Positions 49,233 to 61,582 of a stretch of DNA of 64,000 nucleotides are shown here, piece after piece. The stretch comes from Nicotiana tabacum. Its lineage: Eukaryota; Streptophyta; Magnoliopsida; Solanales; Solanaceae. Position 1 is the stretch's first letter, and each line of letters starts with the position of its first letter. Location of the stretch: positions 55,920,419 through 55,984,418 of the forward strand of contig NC_134095.1 in assembly GCF_000715075.1 (NCBI RefSeq), read 5' to 3'. Position numbers and translations under genes: made by a program. The notes beneath the pieces were generated by a model, which worked only from the letters and a program-made list of their open reading frames with translations, did not search any database and was not told where the DNA came from.

Positions 49233-50841
49233 ATTTTAGACATGACCCTTTTGTCTATTTTGGGATTATTTGTTAGGGTGGGTGGGATGGAGACGAGGTA
49301 AGAGCGCGGTGGTTTGAGGGGAGGAGATAATTTGCATGGAATGCTACTTATGGAACTCATTTTCCCTAATCCTACCAAGCAAGTTATTTTTATTTTTTAT
49401 TTTTAAGGAACTTGTTTTTCTAGAAAAAAAATAGTTTATGTTTCAAAATATTTTGTCCTATCAAACTTGATACCAAACACACCTCGTGGTGCGGCAAATT
49501 GACTAGATATTTTGGGACGTGGTTGAGAATGAATAGTTTGAAAAGGAAAAGTTATCATCGATATTGTCTTTCACTTAAAAACATCAATTATCGTAGTGAA
49601 GTCCTTGAAGGTGACTAAAAAGAAAAGTTGACAAAATCCACACCACCCCTTTATAAGAAGCCTCCTATTATATTATATTAATATCTTGTCTTACCTTTTT
49701 ATTTGGAATCTCCTTTATTTTCAAGGCAACGACGAGTTAATGGTTGTCACTGAACATGACTAGAATAGGAATCAACCAATATTAAACGTAAGAACAAAGT
49801 CGTTCTCATTATTTGAGGACAGTATGATCTAAAGTTGTTTTACAAATTTATCTCATCACCCTTTTTAATCAATCAGACTTCCAAACTTTTTTCTTCTCTT
49901 ATTAGGAGAAAAAGACCTTTTATGTTTATAGTAATATTGTGGGTCCCACTTTTGGTATATGTAGGTCCCCATTATATCAGTCAATGTCTGTATTACGTAT
50001 TAATAAAAAATTAAGATCAGTTTCAATATTTTTTTTCTTCTTCAAATTGCCACGTTAAGTAGCGTGGGAGAAATTTAAATATTATTAAAGTTGATGCAAA
50101 ATATATTATGGTTGAGTCAGTCGCACGAAATTTAAATATTATTAAAGCCAGAATTTTCACTTGAAAAAGTTAAAATATAAAAAAGTGAATACACGAAAAA
50201 ACCAAGAGAATTCAACATATATATAATTATATATACATATAAAAATATTTACTAGCTATATAGAGTAATTTTCAAGGCGAAAACGTATCAATTTGGATAA
50301 AGGTGACTCCGCCATGAGATGCAAGAACAGTTAAAATAGAACAAGTCCATCTTAATATGTTTATCTTTTTTCCTGTTTCGTATTTCGTTGTATAAAACAT
50401 ATTCCATACTGACGTACCATAATGTATCCCCTGGAAACTATAAGCCTCATGAGAAAATTTAGCAGTGTTTATACCTGATTTATATCCTTAAAATCTGGTT
50501 GGGAGGAGGGACCAATTCAAAAATACCATCCAAACGACCCTAATGCTATTAGAAGAGATTTTTAGTTAATTAATTGAAAGAAAAACTGAAACTTGAGGCA
50601 TTTGAAAGAAGATAAAAATTAGTGGAGAGGACAATTTAGCTTACAACTAGCTTTTTGGATTGTTTGGCGTAGGTTTGGCAACCCATTGATGAAAGTTGTT
50701 AACCGTTGATTTTGACATAATGAGACATAATTAAAACAATTAAAAACAGAAAAAACAACGCTGTTCAAAAGATCAATCATGTCCCTTTAAAAGCCCGAGT
50801 CTGAAAATTATATCCCTCTGATTAAGTGGTGCTTTGGCATG
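49233..50841. other. Intergenic AT-rich DNA, nothing recognised
   Basis: No supported ORF, RNA gene or element boundary. The duplicated word GAAATTTAAATATTATTAAAG near 50069 and 50127 suggests a small local duplication. Confidence 0.5.
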
Positions 50842-51031
50842 ATTTTTGTACACGGTAAAAATCAGAGGGTCCGATTCTATGATTATTATGGCGCTTCGTG
50901 AGACCGCCCCTGAAGCCTCGAGGCCCACCTCGAGGTTCGACCCCGAAGATTCTTAATGACCGACCTCGAGGTAGTGCAAACCAAAGGTTATGATGGACAA
51001 ACGGGAAGTTCCCAAGGCACGTGATTAAAGC

Positions 51032-51509
51032 GTAAAAATAGCACGATATTTCAGACTGGTCATTCAAAAATAGCCAGCGTTTACGAAGTCAATAAAAAAT
51101 AGCCACTATTTTGCTGCAACAGAGACCGGTCCAGCATAATATACTGGAGTTCGGTGCACTTGTGTATAAACTCCAGCATATTATGCTGGACCGGTATACT
51201 TTGCTGACTCCAGTATAATATACTGGAGACTGGAGCACCGGTGCTCCAACTCTAGTATATTATACTGGACAATTATACTTGCTGGAACTCCAGTATATTA
51301 TGCTGGAGTTCTAGTGTACTTATGCTGGAACTCCAACATATTATGCTGGAGTTCTAGCAGTATAATATACTGGCGTATTTTTCGGGTTTTGAACGGTGTT
51401 TTCGCTCAGATTTATCTTTACATGAAAAGTGGCTAAATTTCGATTACTTTTGAAACTGGGCTATTTTTGAACGACCAGTTGTAAATCTAGCTATTTTTAA
51501 ATTTCTTCC
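51032..51509. mobile_element. Mutator-type MITE nested in the solo LTR, with palindromic core
   Basis: Perfect 9-bp duplication GATTAAAGC at 51023-51031 and 51510-51518. Imperfect TIRs are recognisable as CTGGTCATTCAAAAATAGCC against CTGGTCGTTCAAAAATAGCC. Between 51130 and 51375 there are about eight repeats of palindromes like CTCCAGTATATTATACTGGA, so single strands could fold strongly. Confidence 0.88.
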
Positions 51510-51624
51510 GATTAAAGCTGACCAAGTCTATTAGGCTAGTTCAAGCCCATACTGTGGCATTAAATGGCTGTACCAGCCTCAAATCCTTGGAATAAATGCA
51601 TCTGTACTATGTTGGGATTCCTCC

Positions 51625-51632
51625 TATATAAA
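51625..51632 (+). promoter_or_regulatory. TATA box in the solo LTR
   Basis: TATATAAA preceded by CTCC and followed by GGGCACCC. It could in principle act on downstream DNA, but no gene lies close by. Confidence 0.5.
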
Positions 51633-52082
51633 GGGCACCCTTGTTATTTTTTGCACACATGACATTATACACAACAATGAATACAAGAACATTATCTGTT
51701 CTCTAACTTACACACATTCTCCCTTGATTCTATTATTTACATTTATTGCTTACATTTACTGTGTTCTATTAATTGTTCTTCATTTATTGCTCATTATTGA
51801 TCATAAAGAGCCTTCATCAAAGTTCTCAAAATTGTTAGTCCTTCATCGACTGTCCATAGCTTAGTATCGAGCTCGACCTCGAGGCCCTGTACAACCTGGC
51901 TCGAGACCCCGATTCTTAGCCTCTCGGTTTGCTTAAACATATTGCTTTCAAGTTCTTATCTTATTTCTTAGTCTCATACTTAGCATCTATTGCCTAACAA
52001 CCAGCACAAAAACAAATCACATATTTTTAGAACCACAAAATCAAATCTAATTGTAATTGACATTTTCAAGGTAAACAATTTT

Positions 52083-52707
52083 CATACAAGTTAGTATGGT
52101 CTCTTTAAAAGAATATCAAATTTTACTACCTATAGGAATAGTAGAATTTCTTCATATAATCAAGATTGTGCATAATATATTAAAGAACAATATAAATTTT
52201 TTATTTTCATATTAAGTATGACTCAATCAAGAAAAATTATCAAAGTGTTAGGATGCTAGCTACTAGCTAGTAAAGATGAGATAACTAGAGACTGAATTTG
52301 TTCACCATATAAGAGGCAACAAAAAAAATCATTTTAAGTACTCGGTATACATATCCTGTTATATACGTCCAGCTATAATTAATTGTCTTTCCTGCTTGAT
52401 TATTTTTACCAAGTCAAAATGGATTTAAATGACCAAACCCCACTCTTCTTGTGGATAAGATTGGTTTCATAAAGTGATAAACATTGGAGTAATAAATTCC
52501 CAGTATGAAAAAAAGAAACTAGATTTATTTATGTTGTTAAAAAAAGAATACTACTAAAATAATTCCATATCCAGAAATTCTTAATCTTTATTTTCCTATT
52601 GTATTTTTAGTTACATGGTTATGCTGGAAGTAACGTGATTTTGGTAATTTATCTGATAATGTGATAATTTCTTTTTTTTTTTCTAAAAAAAAAACCGTGT
52701 TGTCAAT
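52083..52707. other. Intergenic AT-rich DNA, nothing recognised
   Basis: No ORF or element boundary seen between the solo LTR and the Stowaway element. Confidence 0.5.
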
Positions 52708-52709
52708 TA

Positions 52710-52963
52710 CTCCATCCGTTTCAATTTAGACGAGATAGTTTGACTCGACACGAAATTTATGAAAAAAAAGACATTTAAAACTTATGGTCTTAAAAACTTA
52801 AGGGGTAAAAACTTTGTGGGACCATGATATTTATGCGATTATAAAAGTATGGGTAAAATATGTTAAATAAAGAATTTAAAATTAATTTATTTTTGATTGT
52901 AGAACTTTTTTTTTGGAACGGATTAATAAGGAAAATGTGTCATCTAAATTAAAATAGAGGGAG
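52710..52963. mobile_element. Stowaway (Tc1/mariner) MITE
   Basis: Termini CTCCATCCGTTTCAATTTAG and CTAAATTAAAATAGAGGGAG are inverted, flanked by TA on both sides (52708-52709 and 52964-52965). 254 bp, no ORF. Sequence fits the Stowaway CTCCCTCCGT consensus. Confidence 0.92.
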
Positions 52964-52965
52964 TA

Positions 52966-53905
52966 TAATGCAAATAAGGAAGATGAAGGACGTCTTAACA
53001 AGGAGCACGTGTCATTGTCTCAGTGGTTCGATACGTTCCGTACTGATTTAGTCGTTAGTCGTTTATTTTCGCAAAAACTCATCACACTTTCTCCCGGTGA
53101 TTTTAAATTAAGCGGGTTCATACGTGGCAAGTTTCTATTGGGAGACTGACTTCCCCACGCGTTTTAAATAGTGTGCCGACCAATTCCCTAGGTCTAAATA
53201 TTTTTCCTTTTTTTTTCTTTCTCTTTTCAATTCTTATATTTAAAAATAAATTAAAATTCCCAACAGCTAACTACTCTCTCTCTCTCTTAGGGACGAAGTT
53301 AGTCAAAGCAATTTTGCTTGATTAAATTATTTCTTTTAGTGACCTAAATTTTGAGTACTTTAATTAAAAAAAGGAAGTTAATTCCTAATTATAACAAGAT
53401 TAATCATTTGAGAAAATGTTCACAAAATGAAAAATAAATACGATAAATTTAAGTTTACCTACAATTCGAGACAAGTAAAGTAATTATTTGTATACAAATT
53501 CTTATGTTTAATATTGTTCATATAATGAATTAAACTTAGCATTAAATTAAACAATTTCGAATAGAGCGGGAGGAATATGAAAGATTCATATAGTCAAAAT
53601 TGTAGGTATAGTTAATTGATTGATTGAGTTAATCGAATATTAACTCGGACAAAAATCCATAACCAGATTGTTTGATTTTTATTTAGTTTTATTTAATTAT
53701 TCAGTATCCGAAATCTATTTATCTGACTAACTCGGATCCGCACCGAGTAACAATATTAGTCCTTTCAACAAAAAGGATATTAGTTGAGGATGAAAAAAAA
53801 AACGTCAAAGAACTTTTAATTTCTTTATAAAAAAACTTTATAAATGAAAAAAAAGAAAAAAAGTAGATTCTTGGTCTACATGGTTGTCACAATACACGGA
53901 AACAA
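52966..53905. other. Upstream region of the choline kinase gene
   Basis: AT-rich with a short (TC)n run near 53275. An ACGT-core word GAGCACGTGTC is at 53003-53013. No ORF worth keeping. Confidence 0.45.
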
Positions 53906-53909
53906 TCAT

Positions 53910-53919
53910 CTATATATAC
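53910..53919 (+). promoter_or_regulatory. Probable TATA box of the choline kinase gene
   Basis: CTATATATAC in the sequence ATCTATATATACACACAC, about 145 bp before the 5'UTR intron donor. The 5'UTR exon would run from about 53945 to 54055. Confidence 0.6.
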
Positions 53920-54055
53920 ACACACAGCACAGCGCTTGCGTAATGTCATAGTTTTCTTCCCTCTGTAAATCACTCTTCATATTCATATATCAACTTTTAT
54001 AGCGCTGACCAGCGGTTCCATTTCTCCTTTTTCTCAGCTCCCCATAATTTTCTTT

Positions 54056-54285
54056 GTAAGTTTATCTAATTCTTGTTGCAAATTCCCTAATGGGGTCGGT
54101 TATTTTTATTAACTTCTTGCAGATTTATGTATATAACATGTGATTTTAGTATTCTACATCTGGGGTCTTGTTAATTGTATCAAAATCTTATTTTCTTGAA
54201 GAGATATCATGTGTTTGACTTTCTTGAATTTGTGTTAAGAATTTGGATACTTGGTGATAAGACTTATTGATTTTGGTAAATACAG
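54056..54285 (+). other. 5'UTR intron of the choline kinase gene
   Basis: GTAAGTTTAT donor at 54056 and TACAG acceptor ending 54285. The ATG follows 24 bases after the acceptor. Leader introns are common in plant genes of this kind. Assigned from splice-site sequence, not transcripts. Confidence 0.6.
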
Positions 54286-54309
54286 GTGAAGCCTTCTTTT
54301 GTTTTTCTG

Positions 54310-57300
54310 ATGGCGGTGAAGACTAATGAAAGTGTTCTGCCAGAGGAATTGATGAAATTGCTTCTAAATTTAGCTACAAAATGGGGGGATGTATTGGATC
54401 TAAAGACGTTGAAAGTTCACCATTTGAGTGGTGCCTTGACTAATGAGGTTTATCGGATAAGTTGGCCTACTAAGAACAACGAGAATGTGTCGAGGAAAGT
54501 CTTGGTTCGCATGTATGGTGAAGGAGTAGAGCGTTTCTTCAATAGGGATGAGGAGATTAGAACTTTTGAGTGCTTGTCAAAGAAGGGTCAAGGACCTAAA
54601 CTTCTTGGTCAGTTTCCAAATGGTAGAGTTGAGGAGTTCATTCATTCAAGGGTATGTGATATTTCTGACTAAATTTACTTTGTTCATAAAGTTAGCATTA
54701 GTGTTATATATGAAGCTTTTATCTATTGGGCATATGTTGCTTTGTTAGTGTATGTTACTCTAAAGTTGAAAGTATAGGTGTTACCATTAATGATTTCTAG
54801 GAGGTTTTGCCATGATTAAATGATCATAAATTTACAATTCCATTGTTTGCTGAGGAAATAGTTAAAGAGGTCAGCATATATTGATGGTCAATGGTAATGC
54901 TCCGATTATAATGTACTGCCTTTTAGACGAAATCCCCGTCAGTCTGGTTTTCCCTCCTAAGTCCTAAGCCTAGGTAACATATTGAACTGTCTTAAGTGAA
55001 AACTATTACATGCAGATTTTGTACAATGAATGGCTTCTAATCTTGGGAGCAGGCGCTGGATCTTTGAAATAGGATTATATCAATTTGATGCACTCCTATT
55101 GAATGATCGAGCAGCAGGTGGTGCTCCTTGCCTTTTAATCACCTTCACTATAGCGCCGTGTTGTAGAGTCTTTGACCATGTCCGGTTTAGTGGAGTCAGT
55201 ATTTTATCTGTAAAACACCAGTATAAAGTTACTAGAATAGGGAAAGATGGCCTTCTCTCTTGGGGGCTTGATATAATTTGATCGATAAACCTCCTTTAAA
55301 ACTGGATACAAATATCAGATGCATACAATATTATTACAAGGCTAAGATATATTTTGGTGTTTATTGATTGATTGTTGACCTTGTCTGTATGTCTATCTTT
55401 CTTTGCATTTTCAGACATTATCTGCTGATGATCTTCGTGATCCGGAGATATCTGCTTCAATAGCTGCTAAACTGAGGGAGTTTCATAACCTTGACATGCC
55501 TGGTTTAAAGAATGTCCTTCTCTGGGACCGTCTCAGGTATCAATTTACGAGCCGGAATGTAATATGATCTTTTATCAGGGAAATTCTTTTTGTACTAATT
55601 ATTTATGTAAATTTTCCAGAAACTGGCTAAATGAGGCAAAGGGGCTGTGCTCCCCTGAACATCTGAAGGAGTTCTCCTTAGGTAATCTTGAAAAGGAAAT
55701 CAACTTATTGGAAAAGGAACTGTCAACGGAGTCTCAAGAGATTGGCTTTTGCCACAATGATATGCAGTATGGTAATATAATGATTAACGAAAATACGAGG
55801 GCCATTACTATCATCGTAAGTGTTGTAGGCATATGTTTGCTCAAACTGTCAGAGTTTTAGTCTGTTTTTCATTTTCTTTTCACTTTTCTTAATGTGGAAT
55901 GCTCTCTTCTTCCTTGAGATAATACGATCAGGATGTAACTAAAGTATTTTTTGAGAGCATCTAATTTGTTGTATTCTCCAACTAATATTTTCACTGCGGT
56001 ACTAATATATCTAAGCAAGTTTTGAACTGTTTTCTTAATCAGGAATTGGCTATCTGTTGCTTCCTTTCTGAACTTAATGTCCACGCCCTATTTTTTGTTG
56101 TTTTATTTATTTATTTGGCCTTTGACTTGACCACATGCTTCCAATACATCAGTAATGCCATTTTTTACAAACTGAATTCGATAACTCCAGCAATTTCTAC
56201 AATGAAGTCTGGTGTACAGACTGAGACTTCTGTTTATTTGCATTGCAGGACTACGAGTATGCTGGTTATAATCCAATTACTTATGACTTTGCCAACCACT
56301 TTTGTGAAATGACAGCAAATTATCATACTGAGACTCCTCATATCATGCATTTCAATACTTACCCTGGTAAGAAAATATTAGAAGCAACAAGAGAGGGAGA
56401 TCATGTTTGTTGCTACTCTGATCTTCCTGTTTTTTTTCTCTTTCCTTAGTATTTCTTTTATTTAATTAAACTATAGACTTAAGAAGTTAATGTTAATTCT
56501 TTTCTTTCATTTTAAATTTCCAACAGATATAGAGGAGCGACATCAGTTTATTCGTGCATATCTCAGCTCTTCAGGTAACCTTGAAGATTGACGGCCTTTA
56601 CTGTTGTCTGCACCTCTCTGTTCAAGGCATACGGTCTTGAAATAGGCCTGTTAATGGATAAGAGACAATTTGATCATGAGCTGAGGGTTTAGTAAGTAGG
56701 TGGTGTAGAAGTATAAAAATTCCAATACTTGTTGGAAAAATAAAAAGTACAGCAGAAATCCAGCCAAACTGATGCATGTTTATGTCCCTTTAGGACTACG
56801 TAACATTTATTATTCGATTTGGATAGGCATCTGTGAGTGAAATTTTTGTTGACCTTTGAGCAACATAAGGATCAGTGTCTTTTGTGCTGGGACCAATATG
56901 TCAAGAATTTAATTACTTCAGATGTGTAGAACCTGATTCCCAACTAACTTGGGCATAGTAGTAGTAGTAGTAGTAATTGTTATTTGTAGGACCTAATGCA
57001 TTTATAAATTGTGATAAGAACTCTGGCTCAACTAAGACCAAACATGGTTGTTTCCTTTTCCAATTATCTTATTGAGTTTGGAATCCCATTAACAAATGCA
57101 GGCCATCAACCTAGTGATGAGAAAGTAAAGAAGCTCGCTGATGAAGCAGAGAAGTATACCCTTGCAAATCACTTGTTCTGGGGATTGTGGGGAGTCATCT
57201 CGGTAATGCTTTTTACATCACATTTCACCACGCATTTGAGGGCATAAACACAAAATCAATCCTTTAATCTTTTGTTTCTGTGTTTGTTGTTTCTTTTGCC

Positions 57301-57488
57301 AGGCATATGTTAACAATATCGAGTTTGATTACATGGAGTACGCGAGGGGAAGATTCGAGCAGTATTGGTTGAGAAAGCCCGAACTCTTGGGTGCCACAGA
57401 CAACTTGCCTCATGTAAACACTTCAGCTGAAGCAAAATCAGATTCTCCACTATTGGTTGATGTCAAAACATGTACATTAACAATATAG
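54310..57488 (+). CDS. CK: Choline/ethanolamine kinase
   Basis: Phosphorylates choline with ATP (first step of the CDP-choline route to phosphatidylcholine), probably cytosolic. Exons: 54310-54651, 55415-55536, 55620-55815, 56249-56366, 56527-56574, 57102-57202, 57303-57488, all GT-AG, 1113 nt, 370 residues, no stop. The start is ATG at 54310 ([14 protein letters not shown]); the frame is open back to 54286 but with a [13 protein letters not shown] is the phosphate-loop-like region; [11 protein letters not shown] and [12 protein letters not shown] follow. Brenner motif [10 protein letters not shown] (H200, D202, N207) and the metal-binding DYEYAGYNP (D221) with YDFANHFCE give an intact active site. 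C-terminus has [12 protein letters not shown] and [15 protein letters not shown], typical of plant choline kinases. No signal peptide or membrane segment. Choline versus ethanolamine preference cannot be read reliably. Confidence 0.95.
56956..56976. repeat. (TAG)n microsatellite in intron 5 of the choline kinase gene
   Basis: About six TAG repeats preceded by TTCCCAACTAACTTGGGC, a short word common in solanaceous SINE tails, so it may mark a SINE remnant. Confidence 0.6.
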
Positions 57489-57646
57489 ATGTAAAAGCCT
57501 TCATTATAAACAGGCCTATGTCGTATAATGAATGGAGCATTTAGAATCTTTGATGTGTTTCATAGAATATGTTGATAGGCTATTATTGAGGTAATATCTG
57601 TTGTATTGCCAGTGAGAGTGTTCTCACCAACTATATTGTCCAGTTC

Positions 57647-57652
57647 AATAAA
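57647..57652 (+). terminator. Candidate poly(A) signal of the choline kinase gene
   Basis: AATAAA 159 bp after the stop codon, followed by AT-rich sequence. Confidence 0.6.
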
Positions 57653-57991
57653 TTCAAATTTTCATTCTCAAGCATAGTCTAAATGATCTGCAATATCTGA
57701 AGTGCCACTAAAAATAGGAAAGACAAAAACAAGAAAAAGCAAAACAGCTGCATTCTGCATCAAACATGGCTGCCTGTGGCATGGGAATTATTCTATCACT
57801 TTGGTGATGATTGTCATGGAGCAAAATAGCTGGTAGTGGAGTCATCTTTCCCAAGAGAGGATTGATTCTGATTTTTCTTTATTTAACTGGATCATTGATT
57901 AATCAAATGCATTGACCATATCTCATTACATTACTATAAGGAGAGGTCTTTGAATTATCATATATTCGTGCCTCACAACAATTTAGGAATA

Positions 57992-58101
57992 AAAAAAAGG
58001 GCAACCTGGTGCACTAAACTTTCCCTATGCGCGGGGTCCGGAGAAGGGCTGGACTACAAGGGTGCCTTGCATTTCTGCAAAAGGATGTTCCCCATTTTAC
58101 T
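57992..58101 (-). mobile_element. 5'-truncated SINE (TS/Au-like) with 14-bp target duplication
   Basis: Perfect direct repeat ACAATTTAGGAATA at 57978-57991 and 58102-58115. The minus strand reads GCAGAAATGCAAGGC, then GGACCCCGCGCATAG and CACCAGGTTGCCC, ending in T-rich sequence. These match the 3' body of the common solanaceous SINE. The pol III box region is missing. Confidence 0.85.
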
Positions 58102-58115
58102 ACAATTTAGGAATA

Positions 58116-60484
58116 GAATAATAGCAAGAGCTGCACCTCTTTTTCTTAATTCTTCTTTATTCCACTTTTTCTTATTTGCCAAGTACATAAGTCATTGTAA
58201 CTATTTAGTAATTGATCACGTCCAATTATGCCTTATAAAAAGGATAAAGCGGTTATTGCAAATATAATCCGGTTTACAAGTCCGGAGTCGAATCCCACAG
58301 AGAACTGAGGCTTAGCTATAATTGTTCACTATCACCAAGAATACAAGCTTGAACAATTCCTAACTTATAGATATCAAGATTGTTGTGTTTAACTAACTAA
58401 CTAACTAACAAATTAAAATAACAAATTAACAGTAAAAATACTACATGTTGGAGAAAAGATTAAGGAGGTCTAGAGTTATGATTTCCCCAATTGTCGGAAT
58501 CATTCCCGCTATGTCTTCTATAATTTCGCCTAAGTATTCTCTACCGATTGCATGTTGTAATTCTCTCCCGAGTAATTACGACAACTTACTAGACATACCC
58601 TCCCGAGTTACGCTAGCTGGATTTAATTACAGCTCACTTAGATCAAAGGTTTCGTTATCCCTAATCCCACCTTTAAACCCTTGGTTATTGATTCCTCGCA
58701 TACGTCGGGAGTGATGTTGTTCAACAACTACCTAAATAAGCACTCTCTCCCGAGTAATACATACTAAATAGACACAGCTAATTGATGACCCTTCAATCAA
58801 CCACAAGAATAATATAGTTGAACAAATAGAGAAAGTACTACGGCTCAATTATATAAAAACATAACAATAATTTGTCCTACAAAAGCTTCAATCAAAATCT
58901 TAGATAACAAATTAGCTATTCATAATAGTATGTAAAACTACAATACTAGAAGTCATAACCAATAATGAAAAATAGGGAGATGAAGGAAAAAGTCGTAGAA
59001 GAATTCCCCGCCTTGCTCCTATTGTGTCTCTGCCTCCTTAGGTCGAATCTGTCTCAAATCTGTTCAACCTCCTCAAAATACCGTTTTTCCATGTATATAT
59101 ACCAGGTAGGATCGGGCCCAAATAATTATACCTTCTCCTAGACGAAAAAAAACACTTTTTCGGGATTTGACTAGCGCGGCCGCGCATATTGCCCAGTATT
59201 CTGCCTGACGAGCGCGGCTGCGCACTTGACACACAATTTTCACCCTGTTCTGTTTGGAATTTGGAAAAAACGTAAAACATGAAAGTTGTAGCCTTTTGAG
59301 TTAGCTTTCCAACTATATTGTGGAGCCCAAATGGAGTTCTGAGAAAAAAGTTATGTCCATTTTACTAGACAGTGCGCAATATGCCTATTCGATTCTTCGT
59401 TCGTTCTAACTATCATCCGTTGATCCCCGAACATGATCCCGGATTAATTCCTTGGGCTTTTACTCAGACTTCAAAGCTCTAAATCACTTGAATTCATTCC
59501 ATAACATCTACATAGCTCGGAATTACTCCTACAAGGCATAAAACACACCATTAGTGCAAACACTAGCGATTAAAGCTCAAACTCAATTAAAGTACAGTAA
59601 ATTAGAGTGTAATAAGCGACTAAAATACGTAATTATAGCCGATCATCAGTAACGCGTGAAATTTCGCTAAGAATTGATGAGTGAAGTTAGTGTACATGAA
59701 ATTAGACAACAGTAGTGGTCAAAATCAAATAGTTAACCTCATGAACAACTGATATTCAAACTAGAAAACAACACTATAAATAAAGCACCACAAGATTTAA
59801 CTTTCAGTTGGTTATGCTAAAACACAAGGGATCTTTACCCAAATAGCCGAATAATTCATTGACATGAAATTTGTCTAAAGTGGTTGCATAGTTTTTCACT
59901 AATGTAAGCATCTATATATATTATAATTGAGGGCCATACACGTGGCACATCCCTTTAAGCAGGAATTACATTTATCTTTCTCTACGAATTTTAGCCTCTT
60001 CCACTGAATTTTCAATTTTCTGTCTTTCCTCTCTCTCTATATGTATATATTCTCAGGCCTGCTGCCATTGTTCCTATACTGTCAGGTATCTTCTTCGTTT
60101 TTCCTATTTCTTTTTCTTTTCTCTTTAGTTTGCCGCTTTGGCTGTGAGTCCCACTGTTCGTTCTTCTTAACGATTTTTTTAATTGTTAATGAAATTGAAT
60201 ACACTGTGATTCTGGGAAGTTATTGTGATTGCGAATCTTGATGTGTACACTTACATTGTATTATTATTTGTTAATATGTCAGAATTGTACAAAACAAAAT
60301 TTTAAAACCAGAAAACCTCTCACGAAATCTTCACAACCGTACAAATCTAAACGGATGAAATAAAACAGAGCAAACACATGCTTATTTTACGCCCATGAAG
60401 TGTTCGAAAAAAGATCACATAGATTGACCTTCCCCATAGAATCATGAAATACTGTTAATTACTTCCCCATAAACACATACTATA
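58116..60484. other. Mostly unassigned repeat-like DNA
   Basis: 58230-59690 looks like part of an LTR on the minus strand: a TATA word GGTATATATACATGG near 59090-59105 and GC-rich CGCGGCCGCGC words near 59175 and 59212, like those in the Ty3 LTRs of this window. No ends or target duplication were found. 59700-60484 holds no supported gene; the ORF at 60041 is low-complexity. Confidence 0.4.
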
Positions 60485-61340
60485 TGTTGAGTTTTTTTTT
60501 AATATAGAAAGATATTAAAAAGAGGGTGAATAGAAAAATGTTGGGAAATGAAAATTTTGAGTAAAATTTTAAGTTTCCCTCTCCTTTTAATGAGACATTG
60601 TCCCTCGTTGGTAGAAAAAAAGGAGTTTGGTGGGTTTATATACAAATGGATTTCATGGTGGGTTTATATACAAATTTATTTGTTAATAGTAGATATTAAC
60701 GTAATATTATCCGTGTTTGTAACGGATATGTTCCAATCTGTGTTTTGTACCACCAGTTGCAATAGCAGCCGCCTAGTGCTCCTCCCACCATGGCTAAGTG
60801 CTTGCTCCATAACAAGCTAGTGCATGCTCCACCATGGCTTGCTCCATAACAAGCTAGTGCATGTTCCACCATGGAGAGGGGGCAGGTCTCACAACTGACT
60901 ACTATAAATATGAACAACAGCAGTTGGAGAAAAGACACACCGAAACAGAATTGAGAGCTATTGATCTTCTCTTCACCGAAAACTCAACATTGGCTATAAT
61001 TTGCATTCCTTCCTCTCAGAATTTCCATTCGACTTCTGAGTTTTCCTCCCTTGTTCTGCATTGTTTTAAACTACAAACAAAGCATCCGTAAGTGTGATTT
61101 GCTGCCGAACTTTGTATTCGCTGAAACACTGGGGTTTGAAGTACCGCTACACCAGTGTGTAATTCGTTCTATCCTGAAAGGAAATAATCCATAACCTTGG
61201 TTACTAGGAGGGGATTAAATTCCTTAAGGAAACACTGTGAATTCAGTGGGCTCGAATTGATTTCTGTTTTATTTATATTTACGTTTATAAGCTAATGTTC
61301 TAATTTCCAGAATCATTATTTACAAATACAGGCATAACAA
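60485..61340 (+). repeat. First LTR of the plus-strand copia array
   Basis: Left edge firm at 60485. The right edge is approximate because similarity to the second copy continues through the leader. TATA word TATAAATA at 60903-60910. A 47-bp tandem repeat (TGCTCCATAACAAGCTAGTG type) lies at about 60788-60865. The minus ORF 60696-60938 is an LTR shadow, repeated in the second LTR. Confidence 0.7.
60903..60910 (+). promoter_or_regulatory. Probable TATA box of the first plus-strand copia LTR
   Basis: TATAAATA, with the counterpart at 63306-63313 in the second LTR. Confidence 0.5.
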
Positions 61341-61582
61341 CAACAAGCTTAAAGAATTTAATAATTTTAATTTGTGTATTTGTGGTTTTCTTATTATTCA
61401 AGAAACTTAAAACCTTTGTGGTTTTGTGTACTCCCATTTGGAGAGTAAAACCTTCGTGGCATTTTGTTGGAGATTAAAATCTACGTGATTTTTCACTCCA
61501 GTTTTAAACGTTTATTAAATGTTTGTTTGTGTCATTTTTTTTTCAGAAAAAAAAGGCGAATCACGAAAATCAAGCTGTTTCG

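Larger units (their letters stand above)
50847..52077 (+). mobile_element. Solo LTR (Ty3/gypsy type) with 5-bp target duplication
   Basis: Starts TGTACACGGTAAAAATC and ends TTCAAGGTAAACA. Flanked by ATTTT at 50842-50846 and 52078-52082, with no internal region, PBS or PPT alongside. Net length about 744 bp after removing the MITE at 51032-51509. TATA box TATATAAA at 51625-51632 in plus orientation. Confidence 0.85.

Noticed and set aside
54286..54309. Extension of choline kinase to 54286
   Set aside because: It would need a GTG start directly after a splice acceptor. The ATG at 54310 matches the family N-terminus.
58270..58300. tRNA B-box-like word (AGTCGAATCCCAC)
   Set aside because: No A-box, no cloverleaf and no CCA-side acceptor stem could be formed nearby.
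60696..60938. Minus ORF with a repeated ALACYGASHGGACTSL-like segment, seen again at 63099-63341
   Set aside because: It lies in the LTR U3 tandem repeat of both LTRs. Repeated DNA, not a gene.
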